This document shows, piece after piece, positions 25,072-35,020 of a stretch of 51,642 bases of DNA. The DNA lies in the NCBI GenBank assembly GCA_015055745.1, contig SVHS01000006.1:1-51642 (forward strand). Reading direction: 5' to 3'. A program made the translations under genes and the position numbers. Source of the stretch: Clostridiales bacterium (GTDB taxonomy: Bacteria; Bacillota; Clostridia; Christensenellales; UBA1242). Each line of letters opens with the position of its first letter. Position 1 is the stretch's first letter. Under the pieces are notes generated by a model that searched no databases, was not told the DNA's origin, and saw only the letters and a program-made list of their open reading frames with translations.

Positions 25072-26967
25072 TTATTTTAGCTTTTTTATTATAGTCTTCG
25101 CTATTGTATTTGCATTATATCCAAAATGTGACTTGATACTTTCACTATCTCCCGACACACCATAGTCTTGGATATTGAAAATATATTCTTCACGGGTGTA
25201 TTTTAAATACTTGATACAAGTACTAGTCTCTATTACAAACAAAGGTTTGTCCAACATTGTCGCCTTATATTTCTCACTCTGTCGCTCAAATATCTCTATA
25301 CTAGGCACACTGATGACATTGGCTATAATATTTTGTTTTGCCAACACATCTTTTACAGCCATAGCGATATCTACTTCACTACCACTCGCCATAATATTTA
25401 TCTTAGCATCATCATGAGTCACGAAATATGCGCCTTTGTCCATATCTTTCTTTTTACCTATAAAATTTGAAGAAGCTTTTGACACACATAGACACATCGG
25501 ATTTTTGTCAATAAAGAAAGAATTATAGCTCTGAGCAATCTCAGCCATGTCATGAGGTCTCACTACTGTGATATTTGGCATCAATCTTATTTGGTCTATT
25601 TGCTCTACTGGTACATGCGTAATACCATCACCTGCATCGTACGAGCTAGAATGACTAAATGTAAATATCACTGGTAGATTCATAATGCCTGCCATACGGA
25701 TAGGAGGCAACATATAATTGCTAAACGACAAGAATGTAGACACGACAGGCACCAATCCTCCGTGCAATGCCATGCCATTTGCGATAGCTCCCATAGCATG
25801 CTCGCGTATACCTATAGCGATATTCTTGCCCAATCTATTCTCTGCTGAATATACTCCACCGTCGTTTATCTTTACTTTCGTACTATTAGACAAATCCGCA
25901 GACAATACTACAAGATTTTCCCTCGTTTTAGCTATTTCGGTCAACACAATATTATTCGCATCTCTAGTAGATTGATTTTTACTGTCTAATAAAATATTAG
26001 ATTTAAAATTATTATTTATAAAATTGTTATAATTTTCTAATAATATTTTATTTTTATTTAATTTTTCATTAAATTTAGCTATTTTTTCATTAAATTTTGA
26101 AATTATTTTTATTTTTTTATTATTTAAAAATAATTTTGCTTCTTCACTGATACTTAATTTTTTATTATTTATTTTATACAATTTTTTTAGTCTATTTATC
26201 TCATCGTCATCAAAGACTTTTCCATGACTAAGACAGCTACCCTCTAGCACAGTGTCTTTTGCCATAATAGTATTTAGTATTATCACTGTAGGTTTTTCTT
26301 TAGATTTCTTTGCCTTGATGATAGCATTATCTATCTCTACCATATCGTGGCCGTCGCACTCGATAACATCAAAATTCATAGCCCTAAACTTCATAGTCAT
26401 ATCATCATGTGACGATAATGTCAAATGTCCGTCTAATGTGACATTATTTTTATCATAAAGAACAATTAGCTTATTTAGCTTATACAATCCAGCTACAGAC
26501 AAACTCTCTAGTCCGACTCCTTCTTCAAGACAACCATCGCCTACCATACAGTAGGTATAGTGAGAAGCACCAAATCGCTTTTCCATAATAGTCTCAGCTA
26601 TAGCCATTCCTACAGCGTTTGCCAATCCTTGACCTAAAGGACCAGTATTGGCATCTACTCCAGCTACTTGTATCTCGGGGTGTCCTGCTAATAGCGCTCC
26701 ATATTTCCTAAAAGACTTAATTTCATCAAAATCGATAATTCCTAACCCTGCAAATAAAGCATACTGTATCGCACACACGTGTCCATTGCTAAATACAAAT
26801 CTATCTCTTAACATATGCTTTGAACCATCAGTAAGTAAATGCTTGGTATAAAGAGTGTACAATGCATCACCACATGAAAGCACTGAACCAGAGTGTCCAC
26901 TACCTGCATGGTTTATCATTTCTAATGCCAAGATTTTCAATTCATTTATTACTTTATTGTCCGTCAT
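25072..26967 (-). CDS. tkt: Transketolase
   Basis: Transfers two-carbon units between sugar phosphates in the non-oxidative pentose phosphate pathway using thiamine diphosphate. The 631-residue chain has both halves: NHAGSGHSGSVLSCGDAL near residue 20, TGPLGQGLANAVG near 110, TPP/metal motif VGDGCLEEG near 140, pyrimidine-domain IREHAMGAIANGMALHGG near 385, and the C-terminal domain. The middle linker (about 265-325) is unusually Lys/Asn-rich and AT-rich (KNNKK, NENEKL-like stretches), a low-complexity insertion relative to typical sequences. The start overlaps the 3' end of the preceding gene by 14 bp. Confidence 0.95.
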   Translation of the reverse strand: MTDNKVINELKILALEMINHAGSGHSGSVLSCGDALYTLYTKHLLTDGSKHMLRDRFVFSNGHVCAIQYALFAGLGIIDFDEIKSFRKYGALLAGHPEIQVAGVDANTGPLGQGLANAVGMAIAETIMEKRFGASHYTYCMVGDGCLEEGVGLESLSVAGLYKLNKLIVLYDKNNVTLDGHLTLSSHDDMTMKFRAMNFDVIECDGHDMVEIDNAIIKAKKSKEKPTVIILNTIMAKDTVLEGSCLSHGKVFDDDEINRLKKLYKINNKKLSISEEAKLFLNNKKIKIISKFNEKIAKFNEKLNKNKILLENYNNFINNNFKSNILLDSKNQSTRDANNIVLTEIAKTRENLVVLSADLSNSTKVKINDGGVYSAENRLGKNIAIGIREHAMGAIANGMALHGGLVPVVSTFLSFSNYMLPPIRMAGIMNLPVIFTFSHSSSYDAGDGITHVPVEQIDQIRLMPNITVVRPHDMAEIAQSYNSFFIDKNPMCLCVSKASSNFIGKKKDMDKGAYFVTHDDAKINIMASGSEVDIAMAVKDVLAKQNIIANVISVPSIEIFERQSEKYKATMLDKPLFVIETSTCIKYLKYTREEYIFNIQDYGVSGDSESIKSHFGYNANTIAKTIIKKLK

Positions 26968-27385
26968 AAACTCCCCTTATTATACTTAAAAATTTATTAA
27001 AATCAAAATTTTCTTGCGAAAAACTCATTTTACAATGTTTTTTTATTAAATTTTGAATATTATTTCTTATTTTATCTGTCTCTTCCCTTTCTATCAATAT
27101 AGTGAGTGAATCCGCAAACAATTCATAATGCTCATTTGATAAAAAACTATCGTCTCGTATGCTTATCACCACATCATACTTTTGTGCTACATCAAAGATA
27201 TTTTCACCTTCTCTTTTACCCCATATTTCATTCATAAAAAATAAAGGCTCATTATTACTCACCAACAATTCTCTTTCGAAGGTAGTATCTATATCTATAT
27301 ATTCAAAACCCAAGCTAGAAGCTAACTGTCTAGATAAATTCATGACAAATATGCTGTCTAGTCCAACAATGGCCACATTCCTCAT
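26954..27385 (-). CDS. Shikimate-kinase-like protein with degenerate P-loop
   Basis: A 143-residue protein starting MRNVAIVGLDSIFVMNLSRQ, with the layout of a small P-loop kinase: beta-strand, loop, helix, then YIDIDTTFE, which resembles the shikimate kinase DxD segment. The loop that should read GxxGxGKS/T lacks both glycines and the lysine, so ATP binding in the usual way is unlikely. The start at 27385 has a GGGGGA site; an upstream ATG at 27403 lies before it. The gene overlaps tkt by 14 bp and is probably co-transcribed with it. Function unknown; the family resemblance is by eye only. Confidence 0.5.
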   Translation of the reverse strand: MRNVAIVGLDSIFVMNLSRQLASSLGFEYIDIDTTFERELLVSNNEPLFFMNEIWGKREGENIFDVAQKYDVVISIRDDSFLSNEHYELFADSLTILIEREETDKIRNNIQNLIKKHCKMSFSQENFDFNKFLSIIRGVYDGQ

Positions 27386-27418
27386 ACAGTCCCCCAAAGT
27401 CATGATATAATTTTAGCA

Positions 27419-27460
27419 AAAAAACGCATATTATTCAAGCGATTTTGAAATGCGTTTTTT
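27419..27460 (-). terminator. Terminator overlapping the end of the hydrolase gene
   Basis: AAAAAACGCAT (27419-27429) pairs with ATGCGTTTTTT (27450-27460). The right arm and loop lie inside the last codons of the hydrolase gene. Confidence 0.75.
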
Positions 27461-28471
27461 AGTTTTATCTTTTTTCAAGATGATAACAATTAATTGAATA
27501 AATAATACAGCGTCTATCACCAATATCAAATAGCGGTAATCAAAAGTCAAGTTTGTGATCATAAAGCGTCCAGTCAGCACATTTAGTCCCAAGTCGTCAC
27601 CCACCACAAACATTATATTTCCTTTTTCATCAGTTCTTAGTATTTCTGTATCTACTTTTTCTAATTTCCTTAGTGTCTCATCTGTAGGATGATTGTATAT
27701 ATTGCCTGCACCCACTGAGATGACAGCGTAGTCTGGAGTCACTGTAGATAAAAATTCTTCGCTCGTAGATGTGCTAGCTCCATGATGAGCCACCTTCAAC
27801 ACATCTACATTGAGTTTATCCCCATATTCTTCTATATAAGCCAACTCAGCATCGTCGTCGATATCACCTGTAAATAAAAAGGATTTACTTTTATACTCTA
27901 GTTTTATTACTTGTGAAGATTGATTTGTTTTATCATAATCGAAGCCCTCAAACATTGTAATTTTATATCCGTTATTTTTTAGAACAATCTCTTCTTCTAT
28001 GTATTCATATTCATAATTTTTATCGATAAAATTTAAAATTTCTTGATAAGATGGCTTATTTGAAGATATTTTTGGTATAAAAAGTCTATTTATTTTAAAA
28101 TTTTGTAGCAATCTCAATGTACCTCCCACATGATCCATATCTGCATGAGTAAGCACAAGATAATCAATCTCGTTGTCAGTAGCAGTATTTAATACATTTT
28201 CTTTTAGATAATTTGTATATGTGACATTACTTTCTTCCGGACCTGTATCTATCAGCATCACTTTGCCATCTGGTAGATTGACCGCTATAGCATCACCTTG
28301 TCCCACCGAAATAAAATGTACTAGTAGATTTTCTTTAGACACCATCTTAAATTGCTCACAAAACACTCGAGCAATCCACGGATTTATCAGCGGAGAAAAA
28401 AGACAGCACAGTGCCAACACTGTCATCACTATCGTAATCACTACACATTGTTTTGTCTTTTGTTTGTTCAT
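27431..28471 (-). CDS. ComEC/Rec2-type metallo-beta-lactamase-fold hydrolase, membrane-anchored
   Basis: A 346-residue protein with an N-terminal membrane helix (about 9-32), a metallo-hydrolase domain and a C-terminal helix (about 312-333). Metal ligands are visible: HADMDH at 109-114, Asp in TGD at 201-203, and His in AHHG at 228-231. The motifs VHFISVGQGDAI and SVGAGNIYNHP are typical of the stand-alone ComEC C-terminal-like domain, a probable extracellular nuclease or hydrolase. It lacks the ComEC channel. It starts 3 bp after the patatin stop in the same operon and has no strong Shine-Dalgarno. Confidence 0.85.
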   Translation of the reverse strand: MNKQKTKQCVVITIVMTVLALCCLFSPLINPWIARVFCEQFKMVSKENLLVHFISVGQGDAIAVNLPDGKVMLIDTGPEESNVTYTNYLKENVLNTATDNEIDYLVLTHADMDHVGGTLRLLQNFKINRLFIPKISSNKPSYQEILNFIDKNYEYEYIEEEIVLKNNGYKITMFEGFDYDKTNQSSQVIKLEYKSKSFLFTGDIDDDAELAYIEEYGDKLNVDVLKVAHHGASTSTSEEFLSTVTPDYAVISVGAGNIYNHPTDETLRKLEKVDTEILRTDEKGNIMFVVGDDLGLNVLTGRFMITNLTFDYRYLILVIDAVLFIQLIVIILKKDKTKKRISKSLE

Positions 28472-28474
28472 TAT

Positions 28475-29299
28475 TTATCTTTTAAATAACTCTCCCGCAA
28501 AAAGTTTTTTTATTTGTGACATATTCTCCATAGTAGCTCTATATCCTTCCTCTATCATTTCTTCTTTGCCTGCCACTTTGAGCGAATTATATTTCTTTAG
28601 ATCAGGGCATATAATCAAGTCACTTGCTTTCAAGCCTTTTTTTGAATTATTGACCATCATGATACCTATACTAGTACTAAACTGAGTAAAGAAATTTGTA
28701 CTATTAGTGCCCCCACCTCGTGTACAATTGCAATCAATCGTCACGACAAAATCACAGCCATTCATTTTCAATACATCAGCAGGGATATTGTTTGACACAC
28801 CACCGTCTATCAATGTCATGTTTTTATATCTTACAGGCAAAAACACTCCAGGAATAGCACAGCTACCAGCTATTACTGTCGCCAAATCTCCACTATCAAA
28901 ATGAATTTCCTGACCTGTCCTAAGATCTACAGCTACTGCAAAATATGGAATAGGTAATTCTTCTATCTTTTTGATAGATAAGACTTGTGACAAAGTGTCT
29001 CGTAGCTTATCCATACTAGACGGTAAAAATCCTAGCTTTGATTTTCTAAAGTCGCTATTTTTTACATTTTTTACTCTTGCCATCATGTCATCATACGACA
29101 TCTTTGACGCATAAAGGCTACCAAATAGGCTACCCGCACTAGTGCCGGCCACAGCATCAAACTCAATGCCATTTTCTTGAAATGCTCTAAATGCTCCTAT
29201 AAAAGAAAATCCTCTCGCCCCTCCACCACTAAGACAAAGTCCGATCTTATATTTCCTTTTGCTTTTTTTCTTTCTTGTGAAAAAATCTTTTAACCCCAT
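28475..29299 (-). CDS. Patatin-like phospholipase (RssA/YchK type)
   Basis: A 274-residue serine lipid acyl hydrolase. The oxyanion loop GGGARG is at 25-30, the nucleophile Ser54 lies in GTSAGS, and the catalytic Asp165 lies in DGGVSNN. There is no signal peptide, so it is cytoplasmic; a basic patch (RKKKSKRKYK) near the N-terminus may touch membrane. The start has no Shine-Dalgarno and lies 6 nt after a TATAAT box. It heads an operon with the ComEC-like hydrolase. Confidence 0.92.
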   Translation of the reverse strand: MGLKDFFTRKKKSKRKYKIGLCLSGGGARGFSFIGAFRAFQENGIEFDAVAGTSAGSLFGSLYASKMSYDDMMARVKNVKNSDFRKSKLGFLPSSMDKLRDTLSQVLSIKKIEELPIPYFAVAVDLRTGQEIHFDSGDLATVIAGSCAIPGVFLPVRYKNMTLIDGGVSNNIPADVLKMNGCDFVVTIDCNCTRGGGTNSTNFFTQFSTSIGIMMVNNSKKGLKASDLIICPDLKKYNSLKVAGKEEMIEEGYRATMENMSQIKKLFAGELFKR

Positions 29300-29305
29300 A
29301 CTATT

Positions 29306-29334
29306 ATTATAAGCTAATATTCTCTTTTTAGCAA
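29306..29334 (-). promoter_or_regulatory. Promoter of the patatin operon (leaderless)
   Basis: TTGCTA (29334-29329), 17-bp spacer, TATAAT (29311-29306), then six bases to the ATG at 29299. Confidence 0.78.
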
Positions 29335-29343
29335 TAAAAAGAT

Positions 29344-29375
29344 AAAAAATTAAGGCATTTCGCCTTAATTTTTAT
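29344..29375 (-). terminator. Terminator of secA
   Basis: AAAATTAAGGC / GCCTTAATTTTT hairpin that contains the secA stop codon in its arm. Confidence 0.78.
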
Positions 29376-32064
29376 TTCCATCTTTCATCATACAACAGTT
29401 TTTATATTTTTTACCGCTACCACATGGGCAAAGATCATTTCTACCTATATGCTGAGTATTTTTAGCCGCTCTATTTTCCACCTTGTTTACATTACCCATA
29501 GCCACAGGTCCTTTTGGCGCTTGAGGTACCACATTGATTTTGATCTTACTCCTAAATAGCGCAGATGCAGTGTATTCACGGATATCACTGATCATTTTGT
29601 CAAACATCTCAAAACCTTCTCTCTTATATGCTACGATAGGGTCTTTTTGACCGTATGCCAATACACTAATCTCATTTCTCAAGATATTCATAGCGTCGAT
29701 ATGATCAGTCCAGAATTTATCTACCACTCTGAGCAATGTATTTCTCTCAGCGATAGAAAAATCAAAACCAATTTTCTTCACTTCATCTACTTTCTTTTGA
29801 TAGATTTCTATTATCTTTTCATATATCACTTGACTAGCAGTATCTATATCAGTATCTTCTAATAGCTCTTTAGTCACAAGATTGCTCTCTTTTTCCAAAA
29901 GCTTATCTTCCAAAGCCTTATTTAATGGCTCTAATTCCCACTCATAGCTAGGTTTTGTCTCGTCTAGATATATAGAACACTGCTCGAAGATATACTCTTT
30001 CATCATCTCCAAAATTTGAGGATGAATATCCACACCATTCAATACCTTATCACGCTCTGCATAGATGATTTGACGCTGTTTGTTCAACACATCGTCATAC
30101 TCCAATACATTTTTTCTCACGCCAAAGTTCATAGCCTCGACTTTCTTTTGAGCAGTCTCAAAGAATTTAGTCAAAATCTTAGATTGCAAAGGCATATCTT
30201 CATTACCTCTAAATGCTAGTGAAAACCAGTTTTTCATTCTGTCTTCACCAAATCTTTGAGGCAAATCATCTTCAAGCGAAATAAAGAATATACTAGAGCC
30301 CGGGTCTCCCTGACGTCCAGCACGACCTCTGAGCTGATTGTCGATACGTCTAGACTCATGTCTCTCTGTACCTAAGATGTGTAGTCCACCGAGCTCCAAG
30401 ACCTTTTTCTTCTCTTCATCAGTGATTACCTTAAAGTCTGCTAAATATTTATCATATTTTGCTTTTACAGCTTGCTCTTCTTCTGTCAAATCTGTCTTAT
30501 AGCCCGTCACTTTTTCTATGACAGCAGGCTCTACATTTTCATTAGCCAATTTTTGCTTTGCCAAAAACTCTGGATTACCACCAAGCAAGATATCTGTACC
30601 ACGACCAGCCATGTTTGTAGCAATTGTCACGCTACCTACACGACCAGACTGAGCTACAATCTGGCTCTCTAGCTCGTGATTTTTAGCATTTAATAGATTG
30701 TGAGGGATACCTAGCTTCTTTATATCCTTACTGATACGCTCTGACTTTTCTACAGACGCTGTACCTACTAGGATAGGTTGCCCCTTTGAGTATTTTTCTT
30801 GTATTTCCTCTACAATAGCCTTATATTTAGCGTCTTCTGTAAAGAAAATCATGTCCTGCTCATCTATCCTCGCCACAGGTCTATTTGTAGGTATAGTGAC
30901 TACGTCTAAACTATAAATTTTGTTAAATTCACTTTCTTCAGTCTTAGCTGTACCCGTCATACCACTAAGCTTGTCATATAATTTGAAGTAGTTTTGGAAA
31001 GTAATAGTCGCAAGGGTTTTATTTTCATCTTTAATCTTCACACCCTCTTTTGCTTCTATCGCTTGATGTAAGCCATCAGAATATCTTCTGCCTTGCATCA
31101 CACGACCGGTAAACTCATCAACGATAAGGATTTCATCATCTTTTACGATATAGTTTATATCTCGCTTCATGATGAAGTTTGCTCTCAAGGCATTGTTGAT
31201 ATGATGATTTATCTCCAAATTGGTGACATCTGATAGATTTTCTATCTTAAAGAAATTTTCAGCTTTTGCCACACCAGTCTCAGTCAAACGAATCTGTTTG
31301 TGCTTTTGCTCTATATCATAGTCTTCTTCTTTCAATCTTTTTACAAAATTGTCAGCCACGATATAAAATTCACTCGTCTTACCACCGATACCAGATATGA
31401 TGAGCGGAGTCCTTGCCTCATCGATCAAGATAGAGTCCACCTCATCGACGATAGCATAGTGATGACCTCTCTGCACTTTATATTTGTTTTCTACCTGCAT
31501 ATTGTCACGCAAATAGTCAAAGCCAAACTCATTGTTTGTACCGTATGTGATATCGCATTCATAGGCATGTTTCTTCTCTTCAGGTGTCTGACCTGACAAT
31601 GTGACACCGATAGTGAGACCTAAGAATCTATACAATCTACCCATCATCTCTGCCTGATAAGTAGCCAAATATTCATTCACTGTGACTACGTGCACATTTT
31701 TGCCACTTAGAGCATTTAGGTACACCGCAGTAGTAGCTGTCAATGTCTTACCTTCACCTGTACGCATCTCGGCGATACGCCCTTGATGTAATACTACACC
31801 ACCTATCAATTGCACCTTAAAGTGTCTCTGTCCTAATACACGTGTAGCTGCCTCTCTCACCACAGCAAAAGCATCTGGTAAGATATCGTCCATAGTCTCA
31901 CCATTTTTCAATCTCTCTTTTAATGCTGGAGTCTGAGCTTGCAATTCTTCATCTGACATAGCAGAGTACTTATCAGCCCTTTCATCAATCAAATCAATAA
32001 TCTTGTCGATTTTCATCAAGCTTCTTTTGTTATCAGAAGCAAATAAATAAGAAAATAATCCCAT
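29365..32064 (-). CDS. secA: Preprotein translocase ATPase SecA
   Basis: The motor of the Sec export pathway. The 899-residue protein has the Walker A motif in RTGEGKTLTA at about 103, Walker B-type DEVDSILIDEARTPLIISG near 210, helicase motif TNMAGRGTDILLGGNP near 490 and RRIDNQLRGRAGRQGDPGSS near 560. The scaffold/wing domain follows, and the C-terminus is a zinc-binding SecB-type tail CPCGSGKKYKNCC. AAAGGA precedes the ATG. It stands alone with its own terminator; many secreted and lipoproteins in the window depend on it. Confidence 0.98.
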   Translation of the reverse strand: MGLFSYLFASDNKRSLMKIDKIIDLIDERADKYSAMSDEELQAQTPALKERLKNGETMDDILPDAFAVVREAATRVLGQRHFKVQLIGGVVLHQGRIAEMRTGEGKTLTATTAVYLNALSGKNVHVVTVNEYLATYQAEMMGRLYRFLGLTIGVTLSGQTPEEKKHAYECDITYGTNNEFGFDYLRDNMQVENKYKVQRGHHYAIVDEVDSILIDEARTPLIISGIGGKTSEFYIVADNFVKRLKEEDYDIEQKHKQIRLTETGVAKAENFFKIENLSDVTNLEINHHINNALRANFIMKRDINYIVKDDEILIVDEFTGRVMQGRRYSDGLHQAIEAKEGVKIKDENKTLATITFQNYFKLYDKLSGMTGTAKTEESEFNKIYSLDVVTIPTNRPVARIDEQDMIFFTEDAKYKAIVEEIQEKYSKGQPILVGTASVEKSERISKDIKKLGIPHNLLNAKNHELESQIVAQSGRVGSVTIATNMAGRGTDILLGGNPEFLAKQKLANENVEPAVIEKVTGYKTDLTEEEQAVKAKYDKYLADFKVITDEEKKKVLELGGLHILGTERHESRRIDNQLRGRAGRQGDPGSSIFFISLEDDLPQRFGEDRMKNWFSLAFRGNEDMPLQSKILTKFFETAQKKVEAMNFGVRKNVLEYDDVLNKQRQIIYAERDKVLNGVDIHPQILEMMKEYIFEQCSIYLDETKPSYEWELEPLNKALEDKLLEKESNLVTKELLEDTDIDTASQVIYEKIIEIYQKKVDEVKKIGFDFSIAERNTLLRVVDKFWTDHIDAMNILRNEISVLAYGQKDPIVAYKREGFEMFDKMISDIREYTASALFRSKIKINVVPQAPKGPVAMGNVNKVENRAAKNTQHIGRNDLCPCGSGKKYKNCCMMKDGNKN

Positions 32065-32303
32065 AATGTATCCTTTTATTGCCTAAATATAATTATATAT
32101 TTATGGTTATATAATAACAAATATTGTAAAATTTGTCTAGTAAATATAGCTTTTATTGGATTATATTAAATGTAGTTTTTTGACTAAATTTTGTAAATAA
32201 TTAGATTAAATATTTTATAAAAATAATGAAAAATATAGAAAAATATTAAAAATCAATAAAAAAATGCTCAAAATATGAGCATTTTTAAATATTTTTTTTA
32301 AAA
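32065..32303. other. AT-rich spacer, terminator at 32261-32287
   Basis: Almost pure A/T sequence upstream of secA. The only clear element is the hairpin AAAAATGCTCA / TGAGCATTTTT at 32261-32287, the terminator of the minus-strand gene ending at 32304. The secA promoter must lie here; several TATAAT-like boxes occur and none stands out. Confidence 0.6.
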
Positions 32304-33461
32304 TTATTGATTTTCGCTCTCACCGTTGCCTTTCTTATCTCTGATTCTTTGAAGAGTAGCTTGAGTGTCGGCAATATCACTTTCGATATGAGCAATCTGT
32401 CCTTCCAAGATTTGGTTTGTATGCTCAAGGATAGGGAATCTATCTTTGTTTGCGTTGATAACCTCTTCACAGTGATTTACGCTTAGACGAAGTCCGTCTA
32501 GAAGCTCTAGCTCATTTGCCAATTTCTCAGCCTTTTCTTTATCGATATCTACGTAATTGTTTACACCATATAGAGCTACTTTCTTCTTAGCTACAATTGC
32601 TTCTTTTCTTCTCAATTTTGTCTGATATCTCTCAAGATCATTCATCACTTTCTTAAGTGGACGATATTCTTTCATATTGATCTTGTAGTCTTTCTTGACA
32701 TCTTTAAGTCTTTCTTCTAGCATCGCAAGTTTGTTTTCACACTCTTCCTCAGTCATATCAATAGTCACTACAGATACCTTGGCACTCCTAGCCTCTTCAA
32801 GCTGTCTATTTAGATCTGCTAGCTGAGCCTTCAATGCCTCGATCTCCTCATTTGATTTATCTTCCGCAGGAGCTACTTTTACGCTCTCTTCGATTTCTTC
32901 CATCTCATCATCAAGATCTTCAGCTAGCTCTTCTTGTGTCTTAGCTCGATTTAATTCTTCATCGATATTGAATGAAGCCAATTCTTCACTCATCTTCACA
33001 TCATTGTCAGCTTGAGTCTTTTCTTCTTCGATTACGTCATTAGAAATCTCATCTAATAAATCATCAATATCAAAGTCGTCATCTTCTTCCTCCACGACTT
33101 CTTCTTTGACTTCTGCCTTTACTTCTTCTACCTTGATAGGCTCTTCCACTTTCTCTTCTTCGATCTTAAACACTTCTTCAGAGATTTCTTCTTTTTCTAC
33201 TTCCGCTTTTTCTTTCTCAGCTTTAGCTTCATCTATAGCTTCAAAGTCATATTCCTTTTTATTAGAACCATAGGCACCACCCTCAATCTGTTTGTACTGA
33301 GAATAGTCAATCATCTCTTTAGAATTATTTTTAGACACACCCCTATTGTTATCAAACGCACCTATAATCATGTGTCCGATAAATGCAATCAAACCTGCAG
33401 CTATCAAAACGATACCCACGATTGATATAATGCTAACAAAAGCCATCCATGCTTCTCCCAT
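32304..33461 (-). CDS. Membrane-anchored acidic coiled-coil protein (EzrA-like layout)
   Basis: A 385-residue protein with one N-terminal membrane helix (about 5-28, SIISIVGIVLIAAGLIAFIGHM), a long Glu/Lys/Val-rich linker (about 65-190, repeated KVEE and EEEDDD blocks), and a C-terminal coiled-coil domain (about 205-375, LAMLEERLKDVKKDY and later heptads). The layout is like the division regulator EzrA or a structural scaffold, but sequence identity to any family is not recognisable. The start at 33461 follows AGGAGA; an upstream ATG at 33506 lies on the -10 region. TTGAAA-17-TATAAT lies at about 33519-33491. Confidence 0.7.
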   Translation of the reverse strand: MGEAWMAFVSIISIVGIVLIAAGLIAFIGHMIIGAFDNNRGVSKNNSKEMIDYSQYKQIEGGAYGSNKKEYDFEAIDEAKAEKEKAEVEKEEISEEVFKIEEEKVEEPIKVEEVKAEVKEEVVEEEDDDFDIDDLLDEISNDVIEEEKTQADNDVKMSEELASFNIDEELNRAKTQEELAEDLDDEMEEIEESVKVAPAEDKSNEEIEALKAQLADLNRQLEEARSAKVSVVTIDMTEEECENKLAMLEERLKDVKKDYKINMKEYRPLKKVMNDLERYQTKLRRKEAIVAKKKVALYGVNNYVDIDKEKAEKLANELELLDGLRLSVNHCEEVINANKDRFPILEHTNQILEGQIAHIESDIADTQATLQRIRDKKGNGESENQ

Positions 33462-33623
33462 AAAATTCTCCTTTTCGCTTAAAGTCTTTGCAGTATTATA
33501 CAGCAATACTCAGAATTTTTCAATACCTTTTTCAAAAATTTTTTAAAAAATTTGCAAAAAACTTGAATTTTTGCAACAAAAACACTATTTTTGACATGTT
33601 TTTATAAGTTTTTTAGTTGTAAA

Positions 33624-34925
33624 CTAAAAATTTCTCAATCCTTTTGGATAATAGTTTTTAAATTTACCTTTACTCATCTTAAAGCCACCTACTGGGCAGC
33701 CATCAATTAGCAAAGCACCAAAACAGTCGGGTAAATCGACATCTAAAGTCTCTCCTCTGAGATATCTTTTTGCCTCATCTGAAGTATGAGCAAGATCCAA
33801 ATTATGTACAAATTCTTTTCCAAAAGCAGTGAAGAGGTAATGATGAGGGTCAAATCCATATGACTCTACGCAACCCAACCTCACACCTATAGAGACATAG
33901 TTTACACCTTTTTTTATCATGCTTTTATCTGGCACAAAATAACTATCACCTTTGTATTCAAAAATATTTTCTTTTACACCCGTCACATCATATATAAAAT
34001 CATTAGTGATCTTGCTGTTACCAAGCTTTACGATCGGAGTAGTAGGATTATTATTCTCACCCCTTTTCTTCATCAATGCTACAAACTGTCCTTCGCCTTT
34101 GTTTTCATGAGGATAAAGTCTCACTACCTCTGGCAAATCTACACCTCTTGAAAATGGAGCTTCTATATTCAATATCTCATAGTCAAATCTTTTAGCAAAT
34201 TCTTTCACTACTGCTTCATTTTCTTCTATAGAATATGTGCAAGTAGAATAGATTAAACACCCTCCCTTCTTCAACACTTTATCCGCATTAGATAAAATAT
34301 CCATCTGCCTCTCAGCACACATCTTTGGGAGATTTTCGTTCCATTCTTCCACCACTTTTTCACCACGGCGAAACATTCCCTCTCCGCTACATGGAGCATC
34401 TACTAGACACACGTCAAAACTATCTCCATAAGCTTTTGAAATATTCTCTGGAGTATCATTTGAGATGATGACATTTTTAAGTCCCATTCGTTCGATATTT
34501 GAATATAAAATTTCACTGCGAGATTTTACTATTTCATTGCTAACCAATACTCCATCAGGTATACGATTAGCTATTTGGATAGATTTACCACCTGGCGCAG
34601 AACACATATCCAATACCTTTTCATTACCTCTAAATTTCAATGCATTAACAGTAAACATAGCACTAGGCTCTTGAATATAAAAAGCTCCCGCATGATGCAA
34701 AGGGTGCCTACCCTTTTTCTCATTGTCGATATAAAAACCAGCCTTTTCATAAGAAATCGGAGAAATATGGAAATCCACTATTTCACAAAAACGTTCTACC
34801 GATATCTTGTTTTCATTCACATACAAAGCCTTCTCCTGAGGTCTATCTAGACTGGCTAAAAAATCATCATATTTTTCACCCAAAAGAGCTTCCATTCGTT
34901 GTAAAAATGCATTATCCCACTTCAT
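33624..34925 (-). CDS. RsmF-type 16S rRNA (cytosine-C5) methyltransferase
   Basis: Methylates C5 of a cytosine in rRNA using S-adenosylmethionine. Over its 433 residues it shows the NOL1/NOP2/Sun signature: cofactor motif CSAPGGKSIQIANR at about 107, the catalytic cysteine pair DAPCSGEGMFR (about 175) and YSTCTYSIEENE (about 225), and a C-terminal PUA-like RNA-binding part as in RsmF. The ATG lies 9 nt after a TATAAT box and has no Shine-Dalgarno, so the mRNA leader is absent or very short. RsmF and RsmB cannot be separated with certainty; the C-terminal extension favours RsmF. Confidence 0.88.
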   Translation of the reverse strand: MKWDNAFLQRMEALLGEKYDDFLASLDRPQEKALYVNENKISVERFCEIVDFHISPISYEKAGFYIDNEKKGRHPLHHAGAFYIQEPSAMFTVNALKFRGNEKVLDMCSAPGGKSIQIANRIPDGVLVSNEIVKSRSEILYSNIERMGLKNVIISNDTPENISKAYGDSFDVCLVDAPCSGEGMFRRGEKVVEEWNENLPKMCAERQMDILSNADKVLKKGGCLIYSTCTYSIEENEAVVKEFAKRFDYEILNIEAPFSRGVDLPEVVRLYPHENKGEGQFVALMKKRGENNNPTTPIVKLGNSKITNDFIYDVTGVKENIFEYKGDSYFVPDKSMIKKGVNYVSIGVRLGCVESYGFDPHHYLFTAFGKEFVHNLDLAHTSDEAKRYLRGETLDVDLPDCFGALLIDGCPVGGFKMSKGKFKNYYPKGLRNF

Positions 34926-35020
34926 AATGATAAAATTATAGCAGATATATGAAAAAAATACTACATTTTCTTGATTTTTTTTGCAAATTTATCTAAACTA
35001 TATATAAGAGTAGGGGTACT

